From: Candidatus Roseilinea sp. NK_OTU-006
Lineage (GTDB): Bacteria > Chloroflexota > Anaerolineae > J036 > Brachytrichaceae
NCBI RefSeq assembly: GCF_012931985.1
Contig: NZ_JAAFGM010000005.1
Coordinates: forward strand, 62,001-126,000
DNA length: 64,000 nt
Reading direction: 5' to 3'
The position numbers and the translations under genes were made by a program. Shown here piece by piece: positions 46,189 to 55,259 of the stretch; position 1 is the stretch's first letter, and the number at the start of each line of letters is the position of its first letter. Below the pieces are notes generated by a model that was not told the origin of the DNA, made no database searches, and saw only the letters and a program-made list of their open reading frames with translations.

Positions 46189-47312
46189 AAATCTACGTTT
46201 ACTACAAGGTTGATCGCGGTTACTACGAATCGGCCTATCAAAGCTGGCGGACACAAAGGGGCGATTTCAATTTGCATCTGTTGCGCACCCAGCACACGCT
46301 CTACAGTTGGAAGCGCGAATTTGAGGAGCTGGGCTGCCAGGTAGTGGTGGACATGCGCAGCAGCTTCTTGTTGCCCCAGCATCGCCGCGCGCATCTGCCG
46401 TTGTCGCTGGCCAAGGTCGCGCGCGCCGGTCTGTGGGGCACGCGCTTCGATGTGTGGCTGCTCCAGCGCAGCTTGCTACACCGCATCGAGCATTTCAAAC
46501 CTGATGTGGTGTTCATCCCGCTCGGCAGCAGCATCTGGCGATCCACGCTACAGACGCTCAAACAGCGCGGCCTGACGCTGGTGCAGTGGTGCGGGTTGCC
46601 AGCCCAGACCATGCTGCCGCGCGACCGCGCCAATCTGCCCTACTTCGATCTTATCTTCCAGCCGGCCAATTTAGAATCCGGGCTGCGCGCCGCCGGCGCG
46701 ACCGGCCGAATCGCCTATGTGCCGATCGGCATTGATCCTGAAATCCATCGGCCAGTCGCGCTCACAGAAGCCGAGCGCGCCCGCTACGGCAGCGATGTGT
46801 GCTTCATCGGTGGCCTCAGCAACCGCTTCCATCAAGCGCGCCGGCAAATGATCGAATTCGCCATCGTCCAAGGCGTGGACGTAAAAGTGTGGGGCGGCTA
46901 CCGCGAGCACTTTATCGGCAGCCCAATCTTGAAGGTATGGCAAGGGCAAATCTGGGGCGAAGAGCAGGTCAAAGCGCTCTGCGCGGCCAAGATCGGCTTG
47001 AACTTCCATGTCGACCATCAGCCTGGCGAACTAGATCGCGGCTTGAACGTGCGAGCATTCGAGCTGGCCGCTTGCGGCACGTTTCAGTTGCTGCAGCGCG
47101 TGCCCAGTGTCGGCGAATTCTTCGAGGAGGGAAAAGAAATCGTGTGCTTTGACACTGCCGAAGAGATGTTGGACAAAATTCGCCACTACCTGAGCCACGA
47201 AGAGGAGCGCCGGCGCATTGCTGAGGCGGCGCGCGCCCGTGTGCTGCGCGACCATACGTGGGAGCGTCGTGTCCAGAAGATGCTCCGCTTGATGCAGGAG
47301 GTGCGGACATGA
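46185..47312 (+). CDS. CgeB-like glycosyltransferase
   Basis: A 375-residue protein with the GT-B layout of the CgeB/Glyco_trans_1_2 group. The N-terminus MKIYVYYKVDRGYYESAYQS is followed by DVVFIPLGSSIWRS and QWCGLPAQTMLPRDR. The C-terminal half has VCFIGGLSNRFHQARRQMI, GLNFHVDHQPGELDRGLNVR and FELAACGTFQLLQRVPSVGEFF, which mark this group. Such enzymes act on spore coats, glycoproteins and surface glycans. It shares four bases (ATGA) with asnB upstream and four with the methyltransferase downstream. Confidence 0.8.
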   Translation: MKIYVYYKVDRGYYESAYQSWRTQRGDFNLHLLRTQHTLYSWKREFEELGCQVVVDMRSSFLLPQHRRAHLPLSLAKVARAGLWGTRFDVWLLQRSLLHRIEHFKPDVVFIPLGSSIWRSTLQTLKQRGLTLVQWCGLPAQTMLPRDRANLPYFDLIFQPANLESGLRAAGATGRIAYVPIGIDPEIHRPVALTEAERARYGSDVCFIGGLSNRFHQARRQMIEFAIVQGVDVKVWGGYREHFIGSPILKVWQGQIWGEEQVKALCAAKIGLNFHVDHQPGELDRGLNVRAFELAACGTFQLLQRVPSVGEFFEEGKEIVCFDTAEEMLDKIRHYLSHEEERRRIAEAARARVLRDHTWERRVQKMLRLMQEVRT

Positions 47313-48109
47313 TCAAGGTAGGCCACGATCTTACGGATGCTGAGATTGCGGCTCGCTACGACGCCTTCGGCGGCGAGCTATCCATGCACTCGGATTTCTA
47401 CCCGGCCGTGGCCGAGTTTATCGGTGATGTAAGGGGGCAACGCGTGCTCGACGCAGGCTGCGGCGCCGGACAGCTTTTGGTCGAGCTCCACCGGCGCAAT
47501 CCAACGGCAGAACTCTACGGGCTGGAGATATCGTCAGCCAATGTTGATAAGGCGCGCACCCATCTAGGGGATGCAGCTCATATTATGCAGGCGAGCCTTA
47601 CGAATCTACCGCCATTGCCGGCAGCATTTTTTGATACGGTCATTCTGACCGAAGTCTTAGAGCACCTACGCTCGCCGTTGCAAGCGCTGCTCGCCCTCAA
47701 GCCACTGCTCAAGCCCCAGGGAGCGTTTGTCATCACCTTTCCCAACAGCGCGGCATGGCTGCCCTTCAGTGGGCTGGCAGCGCTATTGGCGCCGTTGATC
47801 CGCCCCATGCGCGGCTTTCTGCCGCACGAACACCCACTGCGCACCGAACAGCCGATTGACACGGTATTCTCGCAACATGAGGTGTTTGCCATCCTTCACC
47901 AGGCCGGGCTGCGCATCACCGACCGTGCCTGTCGGGAGACCTTTCCTTACGTGTTGGAGTTTTTCTACAAGTTCGGACGCATGGCTAATCCACCGCGCAT
48001 GTGGCAACGACTCGACCGTTGGGTATCGCAGCGGGGCTGGACTGTGCTAGGCTACCGTATCTTTGTGCGGTGCCAGCCGATCCAGGCCATGCATCGTGGA
48101 ACACGGTGA
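47309..48109 (+). CDS. Class I SAM-dependent methyltransferase
   Basis: A 266-residue methyltransferase. Motif I is VLDAGCGAGQLLVELHRRNP, with the acidic residue in YGLEISSANVDKA, and motif III-IV around FDTVILTEVLEHLRSP. The region after LLKPQGAFVITFPN is specific to sugar-O-methylating or cell-envelope relatives of UbiE. The ATG at 47309 overlaps the previous stop. The acceptor is probably a sugar on the nascent polysaccharide. Confidence 0.83.
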   Translation: MIKVGHDLTDAEIAARYDAFGGELSMHSDFYPAVAEFIGDVRGQRVLDAGCGAGQLLVELHRRNPTAELYGLEISSANVDKARTHLGDAAHIMQASLTNLPPLPAAFFDTVILTEVLEHLRSPLQALLALKPLLKPQGAFVITFPNSAAWLPFSGLAALLAPLIRPMRGFLPHEHPLRTEQPIDTVFSQHEVFAILHQAGLRITDRACRETFPYVLEFFYKFGRMANPPRMWQRLDRWVSQRGWTVLGYRIFVRCQPIQAMHRGTR

Positions 48110-48115
48110 TACCGC

Positions 48116-49294
48116 ATGGCTGAGGGTAGATTGGTGCGGGTGCTGGTCATTATCACCGCTCGCTCAGTTGGCGGGGCAGAGCGGTATGTCGTGCAATTGG
48201 CCGGCGCCTTGGCGGGGTATGCTCGCTTCAGCTTTGTTCTACCCGATCATCCCAACCTCCGCGCATTCGCTACAGAGTTGAGCGCCCTCGGCTCAGTGCA
48301 TTCGTGGCCGCTTGATCACCCAAGACAATGGCCAACCGTCATCCCGGCGCTGCGTCGCTTGAGTGGGCAGTACGACGTTGTTCATCTCAACTCGAATCAT
48401 CCGGGTAGCCGGCTAGGAATTGCCTTTAGCTTTGCTTTATCTGGGACGGCAACCCCGTTGATCTGCGTTGAACACAGTGTATCGCCACTGAACGATATCG
48501 TCATCTCCCTGGCGCTTAAGCCCATATTACCGACGTTGTTCCGCCTGTCGCGACGACACGCCGCGCGCGTCATCGCCGTCTCGCACGATAATGCCGAGAA
48601 GTTGACGCAGCTCTACGGCATTCCGGCAACGCAGATCGAGATCATTCACAATTGCGTCTCCTTGCCGACGTTCGAGCCGTCGTTCATCACCCAGGCGCGG
48701 GCTGAGCTACGCGCGGAGTTAGACCTTGCGGCAGAGGACGTGATCGCGCTGACATTGGCCCGCTTGGCGGCTAACAAAGGGCACCGTTATTTGATCGCGG
48801 CGCTGCCGGCGGTACTGCAACGCTTTCCGCGTGCTCACTTCGTCTTTGCCGGCGCGCCGGATGAACAGGCAGCGTTGGCGCAACAAGCTGCTGCGCTCAA
48901 CGTGAGCGATCACGTACACATCTTAGGCTTTCGCACCGATACACTCCGTTTACTGGCCGGCAGCGACCTGTTTGTGCTCCCCTCATTGGGTGAGGGGCTG
49001 CCCCTATCGGTGATTGAAGCGCTGGCCGCGGGCCTGCCGGTCGTGGCTACGCGCGTCGGCGGCATTCCGGAAGTGGTGGTGCACGGCAGACACGGCCTAC
49101 TCGTGCCGCCGGCGGACACCCCTGCCTTGCGCGATGCACTCCTCAGCGTGCTCGGCCTTGACGCGAGCACGCGGGCACAGTGGCAGCAGTCGGCGCGGGA
49201 ACGAGCCGGCCTGTTTCGCGCCGAGATCATGGCCGAGCGCATGCTCAAGGTGTATCGAGCGGCCGCGGACGCCGCGTACTCAAAAAGGTTTTGA
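48116..49294 (+). CDS. Glycosyltransferase family 4
   Basis: A 392-residue GT-B enzyme. The N-terminus shows VLVIITARSVGGAERYVVQL, a typical GT4 acceptor-binding opening. The C-terminal domain has LTLARLAANKGHRYLIAALP, HVHILGFRTDTLRLLAGSDL and the donor site LPSLGEGLPLSVIEALAAGL with its E-x7-E pair, then VVATRVGGIPEVV. It probably transfers a hexose or aminohexose in a retaining reaction. It lies 6 bases after the methyltransferase stop. Confidence 0.88.
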   Translation: MAEGRLVRVLVIITARSVGGAERYVVQLAGALAGYARFSFVLPDHPNLRAFATELSALGSVHSWPLDHPRQWPTVIPALRRLSGQYDVVHLNSNHPGSRLGIAFSFALSGTATPLICVEHSVSPLNDIVISLALKPILPTLFRLSRRHAARVIAVSHDNAEKLTQLYGIPATQIEIIHNCVSLPTFEPSFITQARAELRAELDLAAEDVIALTLARLAANKGHRYLIAALPAVLQRFPRAHFVFAGAPDEQAALAQQAAALNVSDHVHILGFRTDTLRLLAGSDLFVLPSLGEGLPLSVIEALAAGLPVVATRVGGIPEVVVHGRHGLLVPPADTPALRDALLSVLGLDASTRAQWQQSARERAGLFRAEIMAERMLKVYRAAADAAYSKRF

Positions 49295-49297
49295 GCT

Positions 49298-50368
49298 GTG
49301 AAGACTGTCCTCCGATTCGCTATCATCGGCTGTGGGCGCATTGCGCCCCGTCACGCGCAGTCCTTAGTGGATTTGCGTACGTCCGCCAAACTGGTTGCCG
49401 TCGCGGATGTGATCGAGTCACGGGCAATCCATCTTGCCCAGCAATTCGGTGCAGAACCGCTCACCGACTATCGGCGCGTGCTGGAGCGAAAAGACATTGA
49501 CGTGGTGTGCATCTGCGTGCCCAGCGGACTGCACGCGCAGATCGGTATCGAGGCTGCTCGGCATGGTAAACACGTCGTGGTTGAAAAGCCGATGGCGCTC
49601 TCGTTGGCCGACGCCGACGCGCTGATTCAGGCCTGTGAGCGCGCCGGCGTGACCCTCACCGTAGTATTGCAAAACCGTTACAACCCGCCGATGCAAGATT
49701 TGAAGCGGTTAGTAGATTCGGGCCAACTGGGTCGGCTGCTGCTCGGCAACGCCACCGTGCGCTGGTATCGTCCGCAGAGTTACTATGAGGATGGCTGGCA
49801 TGGCACGCAGGCAATGGATGGCGGCGCGCTGATGAATCAATCTATCCATCATATTGATGCACTCCAGTGGCTGATGGGCGACGTGGATAGCGTGTTTGCC
49901 TATGGCGCGACGCTGGCGCACCGCATGGAGTGCGAAGACGTAGGTGTGGCCGTATGGCGTTTTGCCTCAGGCGCTTTAGGCGTCGTCGAAGGCTCCACGG
50001 TGACGTGGCCGGAGAACTTGGAAGGCTCGGTGGCGATCTTCGGCGAGCGCGGCTCGGTCAAGGTGGGCGGCACAGCGCTGAATCGCAGGGTGCTCTGGAA
50101 GGTTGAGGGACAGCTCGAGCAAGAGCGGCACTTGATTAGCACCGAAGCAGTTGATCCACCCTCGGTATATGGGACGAGCCATCGCGCGGTGCTCGCTGAC
50201 ACTATTGCAGCCATTCACGACGGACGGCTACCGCAGACGCACGGCCACGAAGGCCGCCGTTCACTGGCGTTGGTGCTGGCAATGTACGAGTCTATGGCGC
50301 GTGGTGCGGAAGTGCACTTGGCGACACTCAAGCACTCACCCACACAGGGCATGGAGAAAGCATCATGA
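49298..50368 (+). CDS. Gfo/Idh/MocA dehydrogenase, WlbA/WbpB-like
   Basis: A 356-residue NAD-dependent oxidoreductase. The Rossmann motif RFAIIGCGRIAPRHAQSL starts at residue 6, with VEKPMALSLADADALI near residue 92. NQSIHHIDALQWLMGD in the second domain is characteristic of WlbA/WbpB. Those enzymes oxidise C3 of UDP-N-acetylglucosaminuronate. The start is GTG at 49298, 3 bases after the glycosyltransferase stop. It is followed directly by an acetyltransferase and an aminotransferase, which are the other two enzymes of the diamino-uronate pathway. Confidence 0.87.
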   Translation: MKTVLRFAIIGCGRIAPRHAQSLVDLRTSAKLVAVADVIESRAIHLAQQFGAEPLTDYRRVLERKDIDVVCICVPSGLHAQIGIEAARHGKHVVVEKPMALSLADADALIQACERAGVTLTVVLQNRYNPPMQDLKRLVDSGQLGRLLLGNATVRWYRPQSYYEDGWHGTQAMDGGALMNQSIHHIDALQWLMGDVDSVFAYGATLAHRMECEDVGVAVWRFASGALGVVEGSTVTWPENLEGSVAIFGERGSVKVGGTALNRRVLWKVEGQLEQERHLISTEAVDPPSVYGTSHRAVLADTIAAIHDGRLPQTHGHEGRRSLALVLAMYESMARGAEVHLATLKHSPTQGMEKAS

Positions 50369-51015
50369 GCTACACCGACGCAACATACCACCCTACATGC
50401 ATCGTCTACTCCGGCGTCGCACTTGGCGAAGCAGTGACGCTCGGCGCCTTTGTCATTGTTGGCGAACCGGCGCGCGGGCGATTGGCCGGCGAGGTAGCAA
50501 CCCGCATCGGCGCACGGGCCATTGTGCGCTCACATACAGTCATCTATGCCGGCAACCAGATCGGTGACGATTTCCAGACCGGTCATGGCGTGCTCATCCG
50601 TGAGGACAATCAGATTGGTCATCGTGTCAGCATCGGCAGCCACAGCATTGTCGAGCATCATGTGCTGATCGGGGACGATGTGCGTATTCACTCTAACGCC
50701 TTTGTGCCGGAGTTTTCCGTCCTGGAGGCAGGCTGTTGGATCGGGCCATGCGTAGTGATGACCAACGCGCGCTACCCGGGTTCACCGCGCGCCAAAGCAC
50801 AATTGCAGGGCGTCCATATTGAGCGTGGTGCGCGAATCGGCGCCGGGGCAATTCTGCTGCCGGGTGTGCGCATCGGCGCTGAAGCGCTGGTGGGAGCCGG
50901 CGCAGTCGTCACGCGCGACGTCTTGCCACGCGAAGTGGTGGCCGGCAACCCGGCTCGCGTAATCAATTCAATTAACTACATCGGAGCTTACCATGAGCAA
51001 AATCCCGCTCATTGA
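50365..51015 (+). CDS. Left-handed beta-helix acetyltransferase, WlbB/WbpD-like
   Basis: A 216-residue acetyltransferase made almost entirely of hexapeptide repeats (visible in IGARAIVRSHTVIYAGNQIG and VSIGSHSIVEHHVLIGDDVR), ending in VGAGAVVTRDVLPREVVAGN. It would N-acetylate the 3-amino group formed by the neighbouring aminotransferase. Its first codon overlaps the dehydrogenase stop (ATGA) and its last 23 bases overlap the aminotransferase gene. Length is slightly above that of WbpD (about 190). Confidence 0.85.
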   Translation: MSYTDATYHPTCIVYSGVALGEAVTLGAFVIVGEPARGRLAGEVATRIGARAIVRSHTVIYAGNQIGDDFQTGHGVLIREDNQIGHRVSIGSHSIVEHHVLIGDDVRIHSNAFVPEFSVLEAGCWIGPCVVMTNARYPGSPRAKAQLQGVHIERGARIGAGAILLPGVRIGAEALVGAGAVVTRDVLPREVVAGNPARVINSINYIGAYHEQNPAH

Positions 51016-52135
51016 CCTGAAAGCGCAGTATGCGACGATCAAATTCGAGATCGACGCAGCGATTCAGCGCGTGATCGAAACAACGGCTTTTATTAACGGA
51101 CCAGATGTGCAGACATTTGAACAGGAGTTCGCTCGCTACTGCGGTGCAGCGCATGTGATAGGTGTAGCGTCGGGCACAGCGGCGTTGCAATTAGCGTTAC
51201 AGGCTTGCGGTGTTCAACCCGGCGATGAGGTGATCACCGTCGCACATACCTTCTGCGCCACCGCCGAGGCAATCGTTCATGTGGGAGCCAGGCCTGTGTT
51301 CGTGGATATTGACCCGCAGACCTACACCATTGATCCAGACGAGGTGGCGCGCGCTATTACGCCGCGCACAAGAGCTATCGTACCGGTACATCTGTACGGC
51401 ATGCCGGCTGACATGGACGCCATCCGTGCGCTGGCTCAGCAGCATGGCCTTGTCATCATCGAGGATGCAGCGCAAGCACATGGGGCCACATATAAGGGGC
51501 AAAGCGTAGGAACGCTTGGGCATGCGGCCTGTTTCAGTTTCTATCCGGGGAAAAACTTGGGCGCATACGGGGATGCCGGCGCCGTCACCACAAACGACCC
51601 AGCACTAGCGCAGCGTGTGCTAGCGCTGCGTGACCATGGACGAGCGGTTCGACCTGATGGAAAGCGCGCCAAATACGAACACGATCAGGTCGGCTATGGC
51701 GAGCGGTTGGACACCTTGCAAGCGGCGGTTCTGCGTGTCAAGTTGCGCCATTTACCCGATTGGACAGCCCGTCGTCAAGCGATTGCCCAGCGATACCTGG
51801 AACTACTCGCTGATGTGCCCATCGGGCTGCCATTCGTGCCTGTAGATCGCGCGCCGGTGTGGCACCTCTTTGTGATACGCGTGCCACATCGTGCTGAGGT
51901 ACAGGCATATCTGGCTGCCCAAGGCATCGAAACCGGTATCCACTACCCAATCCCGCTGCACTTGCAAAAGAGTTTTGCCAACCTCGGCTATCGGGCCGGC
52001 GACTTGCCGCACACGGAGGCCGCTGCGCAGGAAATCCTGTCGTTGCCGATCTATCCAGAACTGAGCGAGGAGCAACAAGCACGTGTGGCGCGCGCACTGC
52101 GCGCAGCAGCTCACGAACTGGCTAATCGGCCATGA
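50993..52135 (+). CDS. DegT/DnrJ/EryC1/StrS aminotransferase, WlbC/WbpE-like
   Basis: A 380-residue PLP-dependent sugar aminotransferase. The N-terminus IPLIDLKAQYATIK is a hallmark of the WbpE/WlbC group. The cofactor residues are visible: Ala-Ser-Gly-Thr in GVASGTAALQLAL, Asp in IIEDAAQAHGA, and Lys187 in FSFYPGKNLGAYGDAGAV. It would transfer the amino group to the 3-keto-uronate made by the dehydrogenase at 49298, usually from glutamate. Its start overlaps the acetyltransferase by 23 bases and its stop overlaps the methyltransferase start by four. Confidence 0.92.
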   Translation: MSKIPLIDLKAQYATIKFEIDAAIQRVIETTAFINGPDVQTFEQEFARYCGAAHVIGVASGTAALQLALQACGVQPGDEVITVAHTFCATAEAIVHVGARPVFVDIDPQTYTIDPDEVARAITPRTRAIVPVHLYGMPADMDAIRALAQQHGLVIIEDAAQAHGATYKGQSVGTLGHAACFSFYPGKNLGAYGDAGAVTTNDPALAQRVLALRDHGRAVRPDGKRAKYEHDQVGYGERLDTLQAAVLRVKLRHLPDWTARRQAIAQRYLELLADVPIGLPFVPVDRAPVWHLFVIRVPHRAEVQAYLAAQGIETGIHYPIPLHLQKSFANLGYRAGDLPHTEAAAQEILSLPIYPELSEEQQARVARALRAAAHELANRP

Positions 52136-52812
52136 CCAAACACACTTACTGCCAAGCCTATCATGCAGCCCACCTGACTGCGCACCCGGCCCGCGCCGGC
52201 GTGTGGAAGGTGATCAGCGCTTTCGTATCTCCCTACATCCCAGCCGACGGTCACGTGCTCGAGTTGGGCGCAGGATACTGCTATTGGATCAACTACACAC
52301 GGGCGGCCCGCAAGGTTGCTATTGATCTCTGGGAACGCACGCCGGAATTTGCTGCTCCAGACGTAGAGGTCCTCCTCCACGATCTCTCCACAGGCCTTGC
52401 CTGTCTAGGGGATCAACGATTTGACGCCATCCTGGCGTCAAACGTGCTGGAGCATCTTGAGCCGAAGGATGTGATGCCCCTGGTCGCGGAAATCCACCGC
52501 CATCTTCGTCCACGCGGCCGGCTAATCGTCATTCAGCCCAACTTTTACCACGCTTATCGCCACTACTTCGACGACTACACCCATCGCTCCATCTTTAGCC
52601 ACGTCTCGCTCGCCAACCTATTGCGCGCCCAGGGATTCCACATCGAGAAAGTCATGCCCCGCTTTTTGCCCTATAGCATGCGTGGCTTGAGCGTGGCTGT
52701 GCCGGCCTGGTTGATTCGCCTATATTTGGCATCGCCGTTCAAACCATTTGCCGGCCAAATGCTGATCGTGGCACAAAAACCAGATTCATCGCCGAGAGAA
52801 CACCATGTATAA
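52132..52812 (+). CDS. Class I SAM-dependent methyltransferase
   Basis: A 226-residue methyltransferase. Motif I is HVLELGAGYCYWINYTRA, with the acidic residue in KVAIDLWERTPE, then FDAILASNVLEHLEPKDV and LRPRGRLIVIQPNFYHAYRHY. The C-terminal part with FLPYSMRGLSVAVPAWLIRLYL suggests membrane association. It is coupled to the aminotransferase by ATGA and overlaps the GT2 gene downstream by 8 bases. The acceptor is not predictable. Confidence 0.85.
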   Translation: MTKHTYCQAYHAAHLTAHPARAGVWKVISAFVSPYIPADGHVLELGAGYCYWINYTRAARKVAIDLWERTPEFAAPDVEVLLHDLSTGLACLGDQRFDAILASNVLEHLEPKDVMPLVAEIHRHLRPRGRLIVIQPNFYHAYRHYFDDYTHRSIFSHVSLANLLRAQGFHIEKVMPRFLPYSMRGLSVAVPAWLIRLYLASPFKPFAGQMLIVAQKPDSSPREHHV

Positions 52813-53506
52813 CAGCAAACGCGTGAGCGTGATCTTCCCGGCCTACAACGAAGAGCAATACATCCGCCAGGCGGTGGAAGATTTCTGGATTCCAGGCATC
52901 GTGGATGAAGTGATCGTAGTCAACAACAACTCGCGCGATCGCACGGCCGAAGAAGCTGCCAAAACACCGGCGCGCGTCGTGCTCGAAACCCAACAGGGCT
53001 ACGGTTATGCGCTACGACGTGGCATGCGCGAAGCGACCGGCGATCTCATCATCCTCGCTGAGCCAGATGGCACGTTCGTGGGCCGCGACGTGCTGAAGTT
53101 GCTCGCCTATGCCGAGGACTTTGAAATGGTCTGCGGCACGCGCACCACCCGCGAGATGATCTGGGAAGAAGCCAACATGGGATGGTTTTTGCGCATCGGC
53201 AATTGGGCGGTTGCCAAGATGCTGCAATTCCTCTATAACGGCCCCTCGCTCAGCGATTGCGGCTGCACCTTGCGCCTGATTCACCGTTCGGCGCTTGAAC
53301 GCATTCAAGATCGTTTCACCGTTGGCAAGTCTCACTTCCTGCCAGAGATGGTGATCCTCGCTCTGCGCGCCGGCATCCGGGTCATTGAAGTGCCAGTCAA
53401 CTATCGCGGGCGTGTGGGCGAGTCCAAGATCACCGGCAACTTTAAAGGCGCATTGCGCACCGGGTTGCGCATGATCGGCCTGATCCTCAGCTACAGGTTC
53501 AAGTAG
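52805..53506 (+). CDS. GT2 glycosyltransferase, polyprenyl-phosphate sugar synthase-like
   Basis: A 233-residue GT-A enzyme resembling dolichol-phosphate mannosyltransferase DPM1. The nucleotide-binding start is VSVIFPAYNEEQYIRQAVED, with the metal-binding acidic motif in AEPDGTF (DxD-like EPDG), then CGTRTTREMIWEEANMGWFL. The C-terminal part includes SDCGCTLRLIHRSALE and PVNYRGRVGESKITG, both typical of this group. It would load a sugar onto polyprenyl phosphate in the inner leaflet. The two large membrane proteins that follow are the type that uses such a donor. Confidence 0.9.
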   Translation: MYNSKRVSVIFPAYNEEQYIRQAVEDFWIPGIVDEVIVVNNNSRDRTAEEAAKTPARVVLETQQGYGYALRRGMREATGDLIILAEPDGTFVGRDVLKLLAYAEDFEMVCGTRTTREMIWEEANMGWFLRIGNWAVAKMLQFLYNGPSLSDCGCTLRLIHRSALERIQDRFTVGKSHFLPEMVILALRAGIRVIEVPVNYRGRVGESKITGNFKGALRTGLRMIGLILSYRFK

Positions 53507-53537
53507 CTTGCAGTTCCTCTTTTGCCTGATATACCGG

Positions 53538-55259
53538 ATGAAGAGCCTTTGGATGGTGAGATTCCGCACGCTTTACGGCAGGCCGATCTGGCCGGCGTTG
53601 GCAGCACTGACAGGTCTGTATGCGTTGATCTTTGTCCTATCTCGGGACAAGCTGATCTACACCGATGAGGTTGTCTTTGCCCAGGATTTCGCGCGCATTG
53701 CGCGCGGCGCTTGGAGCGAAATAGTCATTCCCCACCCACCGCTTTACACCGCGCTGGGCAGCCTGGCTACGCAGGCATTCGGTTACACGCTGCCGGCCAT
53801 GCGCCTGGTCGGCGGGTTGAGCTTCCTGGCCGTGCTGTGGCTGTTGCCCATGACCTGCTTGGCGCTCAGCGCGGATGTGGCGCGCGCCCGGCGCGCCGGC
53901 CTCATCGCTGCCCTGATCTGGGCAATTCACCCGCTGGCGCTGCAGGGCAGCCTGCTGCTTGACATTGACAACACCCTGTGGCCCCTCGGCATGGCAGCGC
54001 TACTGCTGGCGTTCAGCATCACTGAGGATGCGCCTTCAGCACAACGCATTGCATGGATCAGCTTAACTTGGGCGCTGCTCCTTTGGATCAAATGGCTGCC
54101 CTCAACCCTGCTATTGGGGGTGGCGTTGCTGATCGTGACACTGCTACGACGCCGGCGTGTGGCCAGTGCGCTGATTGGCTTGGCCCTGGGCAGCCTGAGC
54201 TTTGCCCTCAGCTTTCTGATCTTCATCGCATGGAGCCAATTTCCCATCGAGGCGCTGTGGCCATCCATCGCCAGAGTGCAAACAGCCGGCAGCGAAATAC
54301 AACGCACCATCTCGCGCATCCTCATGGGCGGCGGCATCACCAGCGTTTGGATCGGCATCCCGTTCATCGCGGCCTGGCTGACTGTCGCTGTGCATCGCAT
54401 CGGACAAGTGGCGCGCGGCGCAGCGATCGGTTACGCCGACGCCCTGCTGCTTTTCAGCCTGCTCGGCATGGCGCTCTACAGCGCCGGCAACGAACTGCCC
54501 ATGGGCTTCCCGCGCTACCACTACCCGGTATTTTTAGGCATGTTGATCTTGGTCAGCCTGGCGCTGGCCGACAGCCCGACATTCAACACACTGTGGCAGT
54601 CGGCGCATCCTCGAGGCGCTATTCTGGCCGCTGCCGCAGGATGCGCATTGTTTTTTGCGCTGGTCTTGCCAGACCCATTGCTGCCGCAATATGCGCTCAC
54701 CTTCGAGACAAACGACTTGTTGACGCGACTGCGCTTCGGCGCGCAGTTGCAAGTCATCGCCTTGGTGATTCCACTTGGGCTAGCAGTGCTGATATGTTGG
54801 TTGGCAGTGCGACGCGTCCAACCGGCGCTGCTGGCCGGTGCCATTGCCTTCAGCCTAGCTAGCTGGACGGTGACCACCACCACCCAAACCACCGCCGACT
54901 ACGCCACAATCTACGAATATGGCCGGCGGGGCGGCCGCGAGATCGGCGCCATCATCGCCTCCAAAACCGCCCCTCACGACCGATTGATCGCCCCTAAAGA
55001 AATTCTATGGGCGGCGCAACGCGACGGCGATTTTGTCGTAGAGCTGCTGGCCTGCCCCACCTGCACCGCTCAGCAAATCATCAAGCGTTTCGAGAACGAC
55101 CCACCGGCCGCCTTTGTGCTGACCACTAAAGAAGACGGCCGCTACACCCACATCACGCGCGATCCCACATTGACCGCATTATTGGGCCGATGTTATTCCG
55201 CGCCATTGAAGGTGGGGTCTTATCTGGCTTACTTTCACGTCGGCGGAGCATGCCGATGA
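53538..55259 (+). CDS. ArnT/GT39-like membrane glycosyltransferase
   Basis: A 573-residue polytopic membrane protein with about 11-12 hydrophobic segments. The first outer loop holds KLIYTDEVVFAQDFARIARG, with the acidic pair used by GT-C enzymes such as ArnT and protein O-mannosyltransferases. FPRYHYPVFLG sits in a later loop. The C-terminal domain (about 460-573) is soluble, with HDRLIAPKEILWAAQRDGDF. It would transfer a sugar from polyprenyl phosphate outside the membrane. The start is uncertain: ATG 53538 is my choice, 53553 has a better AAGAG spacing, and TTG 53508 is possible. Confidence 0.75.
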   Translation: MKSLWMVRFRTLYGRPIWPALAALTGLYALIFVLSRDKLIYTDEVVFAQDFARIARGAWSEIVIPHPPLYTALGSLATQAFGYTLPAMRLVGGLSFLAVLWLLPMTCLALSADVARARRAGLIAALIWAIHPLALQGSLLLDIDNTLWPLGMAALLLAFSITEDAPSAQRIAWISLTWALLLWIKWLPSTLLLGVALLIVTLLRRRRVASALIGLALGSLSFALSFLIFIAWSQFPIEALWPSIARVQTAGSEIQRTISRILMGGGITSVWIGIPFIAAWLTVAVHRIGQVARGAAIGYADALLLFSLLGMALYSAGNELPMGFPRYHYPVFLGMLILVSLALADSPTFNTLWQSAHPRGAILAAAAGCALFFALVLPDPLLPQYALTFETNDLLTRLRFGAQLQVIALVIPLGLAVLICWLAVRRVQPALLAGAIAFSLASWTVTTTTQTTADYATIYEYGRRGGREIGAIIASKTAPHDRLIAPKEILWAAQRDGDFVVELLACPTCTAQQIIKRFENDPPAAFVLTTKEDGRYTHITRDPTLTALLGRCYSAPLKVGSYLAYFHVGGACR

